Assembly (NCBI GenBank): GCA_958295745.1
Contig: OY282370.1
Coordinates: forward strand, 1,958,548 to 2,022,547
DNA: 64,000 nt
Direction of reading: 5' to 3'
Origin: an uncultured Acidimicrobiia bacterium
GTDB lineage: Bacteria > Actinomycetota > Acidimicrobiia > Spongiisociales > Spongiisociaceae
Shown here: positions 15,831-23,467 of the stretch, one piece after another
Numbering within the stretch: the first letter of the stretch is position 1
How the letters are laid out: every line of letters begins with the position of its first letter
Program-made: the position numbers and the translations under genes
The notes under the pieces: generated by a model
What the model was told of the DNA's origin: nothing
Databases searched by the model: none
The model's input: the letters and a program-made list of their open reading frames with translations, nothing else

Positions 15831-16892
15831 TCAGTCAAACAGGATTTTGAGGTCAGAGGAAGGATAGTCGAAGAGATTAAGGAACTCACACACTCTGAAC
15901 TTTATTTGCTTGGCGTTCAGGTTTGTTTCAAGATAGACGTCTTCATCCTTCATTTTTCGCGGCTCGCGGAGCTCGGTGAAAGTGCGCGAGGCGTATGGGT
16001 TTCCCTTCTTAGTCTCGTAGGCTAGTAGTTTCTTGATAAATTCTGCACCATGCTGATTATGGACAACATTGGCTACACCAAGGAGGAGGTCTTTCCATAA
16101 CTTTATAGTGTAGTATTCCCCCCAAATCCAGAAGCCGGTGGGTTTCTTCGATTTTGCTCGTTGGCTAGGTGGTTTCGGCGGTATGAGTGCGGGCTTGGTA
16201 GGAACTAGCTTACGCGACACGACGGTTGGAATAGGCGAGCCGCTCAGCATCGCTGTTACTTGCTTAGAGTCAGGCCGGAGGCCTATCTCTTTATATGCCC
16301 TTTGTCTGACCAGATCTACCAGGTCGCTGTCGGGTTCGGTCAGCATGGATTGCCAGACCTTGGGCAGTTTTGCCTCTACCTTGGCAGCTTGGTGCTTGGC
16401 TTTGAGGACCTGTTTGGCTCTCTTATGGGCATTCTCATTCACTAGGTTGTCTTTGCCTAGGAAGGTCTCCAAGTCGTCAGCTAGCTGCTCGATCGGGTCC
16501 TTCTTTATACGCAGAGAGGTGAACCGCCGTTCCTTGGGCGGGCCTTTTTCCAGCGGTAGGTACAGCCACCATTCCAGCCCGTTGGTAAGCACGCAGATGT
16601 CCACTCCCTCGTGAAATGCGTAGCCGAGCACTTGTCCCACATGTGGCTTGAGGTCTTGAGCAGGTGCCTTGGCCTCAATGAGCGCAACGAGGTTATTAGG
16701 CCCCTTGAGTGCGATATCTACCTTGCCTTTACCTTTGTCGCCTACGGGGTATTCGTACAGAACCTGATTGGGGTCGAAGGTATTCCAGCCCAGATCCATC
16801 AGGATGGGTGCCAGGATCTGGAACTTGGTGGTCTCCTCGTTCTCAGGCGGTGGTGCTGAGCGGATTCTTTCGAGTGTTTCTCGCAACGGCAT
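15831..16892 (-). CDS. HsdR_N-like PD-(D/E)xK nuclease-domain protein with shared C-terminal domain
   Basis: A 353-residue first gene of a three-gene operon. Residues about 20-150 form a type I restriction HsdR_N-like nuclease fold: TTKFQILAPILMDLGWN, then D59, E73-A-K75 in VALIEAKAP, and the QxxxY motif Q87-VLGY91, followed by VLTNGLEWWLY. Residues 150-222 are charged and helical, and 223-248 form a Pro/Lys linker. Residues 249-353 are the domain shared with the next two genes (KPTGFWIWGE, YLETNLNAKQI, YPSSDLKIL). It lacks any helicase motor. GAGG precedes the ATG. It is divergent from argS across 74 bp. Confidence 0.78.
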   Translation of the reverse strand: MPLRETLERIRSAPPPENEETTKFQILAPILMDLGWNTFDPNQVLYEYPVGDKGKGKVDIALKGPNNLVALIEAKAPAQDLKPHVGQVLGYAFHEGVDICVLTNGLEWWLYLPLEKGPPKERRFTSLRIKKDPIEQLADDLETFLGKDNLVNENAHKRAKQVLKAKHQAAKVEAKLPKVWQSMLTEPDSDLVDLVRQRAYKEIGLRPDSKQVTAMLSGSPIPTVVSRKLVPTKPALIPPKPPSQRAKSKKPTGFWIWGEYYTIKLWKDLLLGVANVVHNQHGAEFIKKLLAYETKKGNPYASRTFTELREPRKMKDEDVYLETNLNAKQIKFRVCEFLNLFDYPSSDLKILFD

Positions 16893-16928
16893 GGCAGGTA
16901 CCTCGGAGCTTGATTTTGGCAGTCTAGT

Positions 16929-16948
16929 CCGACCGGGTGTCTGGTCGG
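16929..16948. promoter_or_regulatory. inverted repeat between divergent promoters
   Basis: CCGACC-N8-GGTCGG lies in the 74-bp space between the nuclease/HEPN operon (leftward) and argS (rightward). Its position between the two start regions suits an operator. No regulator gene is adjacent, so one of the operon's own products could bind it (inference). Confidence 0.4.
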
Positions 16949-16966
16949 TCTATCCTGCCGTCTCGT

Positions 16967-18730
16967 ATGAGTGTGCTGTCTGAACTCGGTGCGGTGGTGG
17001 GGGCGGGGTTCGCCGCGGTCGGCCTCGATCCAGGTTGCGGCGCGGTGTTGGTCTCCAACCGCCCTGACTTGGGCCAGTTCCAGTGCAACGGGGCCTTGGC
17101 GGCGGCGCGGCAGGCCGGGCGGAACCCCAGGGAGATCGCGGATGCGGTGGTGAGCGAGATCGCATCCGACCACAGGCTGGCCGGCCTGTCGGTGGCCGGG
17201 CCCGGCTTCATCAACATCTCACTCACCGATGAAGCGATCGCCGGGTACATGAACGCCATGGCGGACGATTCACGGCTGGGGGTGGCCCCGTCCGGCGCCC
17301 CGCTCGTGGTGGTCGTCGACTACGCCGGCCCCAACGTGGCCAAGGCCATGCATGTGGGGCATCTGCGTTCCACCATCATCGGCGACAGCCTCAAACGGCT
17401 GTTCCGCTTCGCGGGGCATAGGGTGCTGGGGGACGCCCACTTCGGCGACTGGGGCCTCCAGATGGGCATGCTGATCGCGGCGGTCCGGGAGCGTTATCCC
17501 GGCCTGCCCCACTTCGACGAGGCGCTGGACGGGCCCTATTCCGAACCATTGCCCATCACGCTGGCCGACCTCCAGGAGTGGTACCCGGTCATGGCGGCCC
17601 GGGTCGGGGAGGACGAGGACCTGGCCGGGGAGGCGCGCCGGGCCACTAGGGAACTCCAGTCGGGCCGGGCGGGGTACGTGGCCCTGTGGGAGCACTTCGT
17701 GAAGGTGTCGCGGGAATCGCAGGAGCGGGACTTCGCCGATCTGGGGGTCGAGTTCGACCTCTGGTACGGCGAGAGCACCGTCCGCGACCTGCTCCGGCCG
17801 ATGGTCGATGAATCGCTGGCGGCGGGGGCGGCGGTCGAGTCGGATGGGGCGGTGGTGATCGAGGTGGCCGAACCTGACGACAAGACCGATGTCAGCCCCT
17901 TGATCGTCCAGACCTCCCACGGCGCCTTCCTGTATGGGACCACCGACCTGGCCACCATCGAGATGCGGGTGGACGAGATGGACGCCGACCTGATCCTGTA
18001 TGTGGTGGACGCCCGCCAGTCCTATCACTTCGAGCAGGTGTTCCGAGCGGCTAGCCGCACCGGGGCGGCCGGGGGGGCGGCCCTCGAGCACATCCGGTTC
18101 GGGACCATGAACGGATCCGACGGTGCACCCTTCAAGACCAGGTCCGGCGGGGTGCTGAGGTTGAGGGACCTGATCGAGATGGTCACCGCCGCGGCGGCCG
18201 CCCGGCTGGACGAGTCGGATCTGGCGGCCGGCTACCCGGAGGCCGAGAGGTCCGCCATCGCCCGCCGAGTGGGTGTTGCCGCCCTCAAGTTCGGGGACCT
18301 GGTGAACAACCGGGCCTCCAGCTACGTATTCGACCTGTACCGCTTCACCGCATTGGAAGGCAAGACAGGCCCCTACTTGCAGATGGCGGCGGTGCGGATG
18401 GGGTCGATACTGGACAAGGCGGCCGGGCTGGGCCTCGCATCGGGCCCGATCGCGCCCCCCGCCATGGAGGTGGAGCGCCGCCTGATGCTGCGGATGCTGC
18501 AGCTGCCCGAGATCATCGAACGGGCGGTCGAGCTGCGGGCCCCCAACCATCTGGCCGAGTTCGCCTATGAGACGGCCGCCGACTTCAGCAGGTTCTACGA
18601 GGCCTGCCACATCCTTACCGAGCCGGACGCCGGACGCCGGGCTTCCTGGCTGGCTTTGGTGGGCGCCGCTAGGCGGACCCTCGAGCTGTTGCTGGAACTG
18701 CTGGGTATCGAGATTCCCGACCGTATGTAG
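16967..18730 (+). CDS. argS: arginyl-tRNA synthetase
   Basis: Charges tRNA-Arg. The 587-residue class I synthetase has an N-terminal Add-1 domain (residues 1 to about 85), the HIGH-like motif in VDYAGPNVAKAMHVGHLRST, and catalytic-core segments LGDAHFGDWGLQMGMLI and FGTMNGSDGAPFKTRSGG, which stand in for KMSK. The C-terminal anticodon-binding DALR domain ends LELLGIEIPDRM. I chose ATG 16967 rather than the GTG at 16937: TATCCT at 16951-16956 lies 10 nt before this ATG with no Shine-Dalgarno, as expected for a leaderless message. Confidence 0.95.
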   Translation: MSVLSELGAVVGAGFAAVGLDPGCGAVLVSNRPDLGQFQCNGALAAARQAGRNPREIADAVVSEIASDHRLAGLSVAGPGFINISLTDEAIAGYMNAMADDSRLGVAPSGAPLVVVVDYAGPNVAKAMHVGHLRSTIIGDSLKRLFRFAGHRVLGDAHFGDWGLQMGMLIAAVRERYPGLPHFDEALDGPYSEPLPITLADLQEWYPVMAARVGEDEDLAGEARRATRELQSGRAGYVALWEHFVKVSRESQERDFADLGVEFDLWYGESTVRDLLRPMVDESLAAGAAVESDGAVVIEVAEPDDKTDVSPLIVQTSHGAFLYGTTDLATIEMRVDEMDADLILYVVDARQSYHFEQVFRAASRTGAAGGAALEHIRFGTMNGSDGAPFKTRSGGVLRLRDLIEMVTAAAAARLDESDLAAGYPEAERSAIARRVGVAALKFGDLVNNRASSYVFDLYRFTALEGKTGPYLQMAAVRMGSILDKAAGLGLASGPIAPPAMEVERRLMLRMLQLPEIIERAVELRAPNHLAEFAYETAADFSRFYEACHILTEPDAGRRASWLALVGAARRTLELLLELLGIEIPDRM

Positions 18731-18813
18731 CTTGGGTTCGCTGGGAGCTGCCCTCGCTTCCGGATTATCGAGATATTTTCTTTGGTTTTTGTTAGTTTGG
18801 ATGAGGTTTGTGT

Positions 18814-18850
18814 TTGGTATTGTCATACAGGGTCTGTATAATACGTACAA
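18814..18850 (+). promoter_or_regulatory. consensus promoter for the HNH gene, leaderless
   Basis: TTGGTA (18814-18819), a 17-bp spacer and a perfect TATAAT (18837-18842) precede the HNH start codon by only 8 bp. No ribosome-binding site is present, so transcription should start at or next to the ATG at 18851. Confidence 0.7.
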
Positions 18851-20341
18851 ATGTACGAGTATATGTTCGACACCGACCCGTTGCGGGAACCCGGCCAGGC
18901 CGTTGATTACGTGGTCGATGTTGATTACATGGTCGATGACGAGGACGGGTTCCCTGAAGAGTTGTTCATGTCGGCCTATCAGAAACGACGGCAGGGGGTC
19001 TACGACCGGGCCAAGTCCATGTGCCGAGACACCGGCCGGTATGCGCATGGGGATACCGAGATCGCCAAAGCCGAGGCCGGCCTTGTGCGCCACCAGGCCT
19101 GGGTCAGCCGCGGTAGGGGAGCCCAGCTGTATTGGCTGAAGAGTCTGCTGCGGCGGGGCGGACCCGCTCGGTTGGGATACCGCAGCCCTGTGGACATGGT
19201 GTCGGCGTTGTTGGATGTGCATCGTGAAACCGCTCGGGGGTTGCTGTATCTGGCTGAGCGGGTCGATGATGGGACGGTGGAGGATGTCCGGGCGGGGCGG
19301 GTGTCGTATGTGCGGGTATTGGAGGAGGCCCGTCTGCGGGAAGCAGGAGCTTCCTTCGAGGATGTTCGGCGTTCCCGCCGGTGGGATTTGCGGAGGGTGA
19401 AGCGGTTCCTGGCGGGGCTGCGCAAGATCAGCCGCACTAGGGAGAGGGAGCAGTTCGAGAGTCAGTATGTGAATTTTCAGCCGTCGTTGGACGAGTCTCA
19501 TTATCAGGTGTCGGGGCGGTTGGGGTCGTACGAGGGGGAGATCTGCCGCCGGGCGTTGGAGCAACGCGCCGAGAGGGTGATACCCCCTCCTGCCGTCGAT
19601 GATGGACGGCCTCGTCATGACCCGGGGTTGCGGAGGGCGTTGGCGCTGACCACCTTATGCCAAGACGAACTCGACCAGCCCCGCTTGCCTGCTCAGGCAG
19701 ACGAAACCGAGGCCGCCCCGGACGATATCGACATCGACACCGAGACGGGCAGGCCGGGGCAGGCCGTCCTGGTAGATAACGTCGAGGTGTCCGACTCGGA
19801 GGCCGAGTCCGCTGTATTGGGCGGTGAGGCCGGGGAATCACCGACCCCCGACGCGGCGCCCGTCCCGGGGCGGAACCGGCGCGAGCCCTTGTTGATGGTG
19901 GTAGCCGACGAGCGGCTGGCCGAGCAATCGGGTTTCGAAAAAGGCGCTGCCGTCCTGGCCGGACCACGGGTGGGTCCCGACATCGTGGACCTCGTCGAAT
20001 GCCAAGGCCGGGTAGAGAACGTCACCATCACCGAAACCGACATCATCAGCCGCCGGGCCGCCCGGGCTGTTCGGCCCGGTCTCAGAAGAGCAGTGCTGGC
20101 CCGGGACGATGGATGTGTCATCGATGGATGCCGCTCCGGTTACCGGCTGGAGGTTCACCACATCGTTGAGCGATCCCGGGGCGGCGCCAACACGCCCGGC
20201 AACCTGGCCAGCCTCTGCTGGTACCACCACCACGTCGCCATACACCGCCGAGGTCTCCGGCTCGATCCTCGCTCACCGCCGCACCGGCGAAGGCTCATCC
20301 GCCCCCGACCGACCGGACGACGCCGGCCGCTGATCTACTGA
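18851..20341 (+). CDS. HNH endonuclease of the DUF222 (13E12 repeat) family
   Basis: A 496-residue protein typical of the multicopy DUF222-HNH family of actinobacteria. The N-terminal two thirds is the helical DUF222 region, with a variable acidic stretch around residues 275-340. The C-terminus carries the HNH/McrA-type site: LARDDGCVIDGCRSGYRLEV, then HHIVERSRGGANTPGNLASL, then CWYHHHVAIHRRG. It includes paired Cys residues that probably hold zinc. These proteins are often linked to mobile elements and their role is unsettled. The start is fixed by the leaderless promoter just upstream. The C-terminal tail is Arg/Pro-rich. Confidence 0.9.
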   Translation: MYEYMFDTDPLREPGQAVDYVVDVDYMVDDEDGFPEELFMSAYQKRRQGVYDRAKSMCRDTGRYAHGDTEIAKAEAGLVRHQAWVSRGRGAQLYWLKSLLRRGGPARLGYRSPVDMVSALLDVHRETARGLLYLAERVDDGTVEDVRAGRVSYVRVLEEARLREAGASFEDVRRSRRWDLRRVKRFLAGLRKISRTREREQFESQYVNFQPSLDESHYQVSGRLGSYEGEICRRALEQRAERVIPPPAVDDGRPRHDPGLRRALALTTLCQDELDQPRLPAQADETEAAPDDIDIDTETGRPGQAVLVDNVEVSDSEAESAVLGGEAGESPTPDAAPVPGRNRREPLLMVVADERLAEQSGFEKGAAVLAGPRVGPDIVDLVECQGRVENVTITETDIISRRAARAVRPGLRRAVLARDDGCVIDGCRSGYRLEVHHIVERSRGGANTPGNLASLCWYHHHVAIHRRGLRLDPRSPPHRRRLIRPRPTGRRRPLIY

Positions 20342-20434
20342 AGCCCAACTTCCCCAACTCGGAACGGACATCCACCGAACAGGTTCGTTTGGCCTTCGGG
20401 GGCCGGAGGGCCCGGGGGCCATGGGGGCTTCTAT

Positions 20435-21082
20435 CTACGGGCCGGAGGGTGGATAGGCCGCTATCACGGCGGCCATCCAGCAGAGGTAGAGCAGGGCGGG
20501 GGCATTCTCACCTACGAAGCGGTAGCGGGGCGCGCCGTACTGGAGGGCCGGCCACATGAGGGCCAGTCCGGCCAGACCGGCGATCACGCCGCGGTTGCCC
20601 ACCGTGTCTAAGTAGGAGGGGACCAGCTCGAACAGGTCCGAGAAGCGGGGCAGCAACCGGGCGGCCCAGCTTTCCAACAGTTCCGTGATTGCCAGGGTGA
20701 CCGCCAGCCCCGGGATGTAGGACACCAGTATCTCCCAGGGGGCGGCGTCCGGGCGCAGGGTCGGAGACCGGAAGGCACCCTCCACGGCCACACCCAGGAG
20801 GGCGCTGCCGATCATCGCCGCGGCCAGCCCGACCGCCAAGGCTTCGGATTCCGGTTGGGGGATGTTCAGCCGGAGGGCGCCGAGTCCGTCCAGCCCCAAG
20901 GCTATCCCTGTTCCGATCAGCCCGGTTGCCATGACCGCCAGGCCCACCTCTGCCGCCACCCGCATGGACCTCACGCAGACGGCCGCCCAGCGCCAAGCCT
21001 CGGATCCCGGCCGGAGGGCAGGAGGCAACAGGGTGTCCGGCCGTATCCGGTCGCGGCCTCGGGGCGGGTCGTATCCGGTCAT
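20435..21082 (-). CDS. multi-pass membrane protein of unknown function
   Basis: A 215-residue protein with about five or six predicted membrane helices: VGLAVMATGLIGTGIALGL, VGLAAAMIGSALLGVAV, ILVSYIPGLAVTLAITELL, VIAGLAGLALMWPAL and ALLYLCWMAAVIAAY. I do not recognise the family. GTG 21085 and ATG 21082 are adjacent candidate starts within a 17-bp tandem repeat that duplicates the initiation region, and no Shine-Dalgarno is seen. It lies between the HNH gene (convergent) and glcF; any functional link is unclear. Confidence 0.6.
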   Translation of the reverse strand: MTGYDPPRGRDRIRPDTLLPPALRPGSEAWRWAAVCVRSMRVAAEVGLAVMATGLIGTGIALGLDGLGALRLNIPQPESEALAVGLAAAMIGSALLGVAVEGAFRSPTLRPDAAPWEILVSYIPGLAVTLAITELLESWAARLLPRFSDLFELVPSYLDTVGNRGVIAGLAGLALMWPALQYGAPRYRFVGENAPALLYLCWMAAVIAAYPPSGP

Positions 21083-21112
21083 CACATCTATCCGGTCATC
21101 ACGTCTATCCGG
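21072..21112. repeat. 17-bp tandem repeat across a start codon
   Basis: TATCCGGTCATCACATC (21072-21088) is followed directly by TATCCGGTCATCACGTC (21089-21105) and a partial third copy. Read leftward, each copy includes GTGATGACCGGATA, so the initiation region of the membrane-protein gene is duplicated. Confidence 0.8.
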
Positions 21113-21154
21113 GCGGGCCGGACACCCCGGACGCGGCGCAGGATACGGTGAACC

Positions 21155-22414
21155 TCATCTGACGGCGTGTTTCCGGCCGTTGTCGGCGGGTTGTCCTGTC
21201 AGCATCTCCCAGTAGAGCTCCAAGGGATGGGCGATACGGACCGGAACCCCCAGAGAGGCCAGATGGGCGCGCAGCTGGATCTCGCATCCGGGGTTGGCGC
21301 TGGACACCACCGCCGCCTCAGCCGCCCTGATCTGCTCCGCCTTGGCTCTACCGAGGCGTCCGGACATCTCCGGTTCCAGCAGGCTGTAGAGTCCCGCCGC
21401 CCCGCAGCACTGCCCCGCCGGGTCGATCTCCACCACGTCGAACCCGGCCGCCGCCAGGATCTCCCTCGGCTGATCGATTATCCGCTGGACATGGCGCAGA
21501 TGGCAGGGATCCTGCACGGCCACCCGCCGTCCGTTCCTTTCCAGTCGGGGAAGCCTCCCGTCGTCGATCGCCGCCGCCACCGCCTCGGTGGCGTCCACCA
21601 CCTTCGCGGCCAGATCTGCTCCGTTCTCGCTCCAGTGCCCGTATTCCTTCATGTGGGCGCTGCATCCGGCCGCGTTGGCCACCACCAAGTCGGCGCCGTC
21701 GAGGGCCGCAACGTTGGCGGCGGCCATGTCGCGCGCCTCGTCCGCCCAGCCGTCGTGGGCGGCCAGAGCCCCGCAGCAGGTCTGGGCGGGCGGGACCACC
21801 ACGTCGCACCCGGCCCTCGTGAGCAGCTCGATGGTGGCTAGGTGGACATCGCCGAACCACTGATCCATCACGCATCCGGCCAGCAGGGCGGCCACTTGCC
21901 GCGCCTCCCCGCGGGCGGGATGCGTCGCGCCGAGCACCGACCGGGGGCGCCCGGACAGCCGCCGCAGGCCGATCAAAGCCCCTTTGATCTTCCGGGGCGC
22001 CAGTACCTCTAAGCGGAAGGACTGGGCTGCCGACGCCAAGGCGGTAACCAACCGGAGGGTGCGGCGGCTGCGCAGCAGATGTCCGGTCACCCATTTTCTC
22101 AGCCGGCGGCCCGTCCCGGGGAGCTGGGCGGCTATCTCGGCTCGGGCCCCTTCCATGGACTTGCCGAACGGAACGAAGGCCGGGCACACCACCTCGCAGG
22201 CCCGGCACTGCAGGCAGGAGCCCATGATCTCGGCGAAACGCTCGTCCACCGGATACCCCGCCTCCGCCGCCGACATGGCGGTCAGCCGGCCCCGGGGGGA
22301 GGCGGTCTCCAGACCGGTGAGGCGGAAGGTGGGGCAGCTGGGCAGGCACAGGCCGCACTGGATGCAGGAGGCGAGGTGGTCGGGGTGGGGGGCGTGCCCG
22401 GTTACCCAGCCCAC
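21155..22414 (-). CDS. glcF: glycolate oxidase iron-sulfur subunit
   Basis: A 419-residue electron-transfer subunit of glycolate oxidase. Two 4Fe-4S ferredoxin motifs are visible near the N-terminus (CIQCGLCLPSCP and CLQCRACEVVCP). Two CCG domains of the heterodisulfide-reductase type follow, with QTCCGALAAHDG and GQCCGAAGLYSLLEPEMS. It starts with GTG directly after the TGA of glcE, so translation is coupled. The product should pass electrons from the GlcD/GlcE flavin subunits to the respiratory chain. The operon order D-E-F is standard. Confidence 0.9.
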   Translation of the reverse strand: MGWVTGHAPHPDHLASCIQCGLCLPSCPTFRLTGLETASPRGRLTAMSAAEAGYPVDERFAEIMGSCLQCRACEVVCPAFVPFGKSMEGARAEIAAQLPGTGRRLRKWVTGHLLRSRRTLRLVTALASAAQSFRLEVLAPRKIKGALIGLRRLSGRPRSVLGATHPARGEARQVAALLAGCVMDQWFGDVHLATIELLTRAGCDVVVPPAQTCCGALAAHDGWADEARDMAAANVAALDGADLVVANAAGCSAHMKEYGHWSENGADLAAKVVDATEAVAAAIDDGRLPRLERNGRRVAVQDPCHLRHVQRIIDQPREILAAAGFDVVEIDPAGQCCGAAGLYSLLEPEMSGRLGRAKAEQIRAAEAAVVSSANPGCEIQLRAHLASLGVPVRIAHPLELYWEMLTGQPADNGRKHAVR

Positions 22415-23467
22415 TCAGATACCTCCGGGGAGCACGCCGGGGTTGATCTTCCGGCCGGGATCGAACAGGGCCGCCAGCCGCCGCTGGATGGAGAGGGAAG
22501 GGGGCGGCGCCCCCCACGGGTCGAAGCCGCGGCGCAGGTCCGCCGGGGCCTCGAGGACGACCAAGGCGCCGCCCGCGGCTTCTGCCTCTTCCCGCAGGGC
22601 TTGGAGCTTCCCGGTGCTCACCTGGTCGGCGCCCACCGTCACCTCTCCCACCCCGAGCTGGGCCGCGTACCGCCAGCCGGGTTGGAGCCGGCCGATGATC
22701 GACCGGAGGTATGAAGGGGGCACCCTCACCGAGAACCGAACTTTCCCTTCGGGGAGATCCGGCCAGTCCAGCCCGTCTACCGGAGTTCCGTCGAGCGCCG
22801 CCGCCTGCCCGGCGATCTCTTCCGGGGTGCCCCCCAGGTACACGGCGGCGCCTCGGTCGGTCTCCAGCACCGCCAACGGACGGAAGGTTCGGGCCAGCGC
22901 TTCCTCGGCCGAGCTCACCCGGACCGTGGCGCAGGCCGCCGGGAGCGGCCACAGCTTCAGGCAGACCCGGGCGATGAGGCCCAGCGAGCCGAACGATCCG
23001 GCGGCCAGGCGGGGAATGTCGTAGCCGGTCACGTTCTTCACCAGACGGCCTCCCGCGGTCACCACCCGCCCGTCGCTCGTGACCAGGGTGACCTCCAATA
23101 CCCGGTCGCGCAGGGGGCCGTAGCGGAAGCGGCGCCATCCCGAAATCGCCGCCGCGACGGCGCCGCCCACCGTGGCGGGGCCGGGCTGCTCGGACAGCAG
23201 GGCGGTCTGGCCCTTTCCGGCCAGCATCTCCTCCAGTTCCTCGACGGTGACCCCCGCCTCCACCACCACCGTCAGGTCGTCGGGCTCCCAGGCGATGATC
23301 CGATCCAGGCGGGCCGTCGACAGGATCAGGTCGGGGTCGAATCGATGGCCGATCCCCATGTGGGCGCCGCCTCCCCGGACCCGAACCCTGGTCCCATCGT
23401 CCAGACCGGCCAGCAGACCGGCTGTTTCTTCGATAGATTCCGGGGCCTCCGTAGGTGCGTCGGTCAC
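22415..23467 (-). CDS. glcE: glycolate oxidase FAD-binding subunit GlcE
   Basis: A 350-residue FAD-binding (PCMH/FAD_binding_4-type) subunit, the usual GlcE length. Visible motifs are VRVRGGGAHMGIG, DLTVVVEAGVTVEELEEMLA, GPATVGGAVAAAISG and GGRLVKNVTGYDIPRLAAGS. The open frame extends to 23683, but that part lies inside glcD. The GTG at 23467 overlaps the glcD stop as GTGA, giving a 4-bp translationally coupled junction, and starts VTDAPTEAPES. It is co-transcribed between glcD and glcF. Confidence 0.88.
   Translation of the reverse strand: MTDAPTEAPESIEETAGLLAGLDDGTRVRVRGGGAHMGIGHRFDPDLILSTARLDRIIAWEPDDLTVVVEAGVTVEELEEMLAGKGQTALLSEQPGPATVGGAVAAAISGWRRFRYGPLRDRVLEVTLVTSDGRVVTAGGRLVKNVTGYDIPRLAAGSFGSLGLIARVCLKLWPLPAACATVRVSSAEEALARTFRPLAVLETDRGAAVYLGGTPEEIAGQAAALDGTPVDGLDWPDLPEGKVRFSVRVPPSYLRSIIGRLQPGWRYAAQLGVGEVTVGADQVSTGKLQALREEAEAAGGALVVLEAPADLRRGFDPWGAPPPSLSIQRRLAALFDPGRKINPGVLPGGI

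Noticed and set aside
14532-16892. Ordinary type I or type III restriction-modification system
   Set aside because: There is no helicase motor, methylase or specificity subunit in or near the operon; only the nuclease fold is shared with HsdR.
17270-19618. 782-residue open frame opposite argS and the HNH gene
   Set aside because: It spans two unrelated genes on the other strand and shows the codon-complement composition of a shadow frame.
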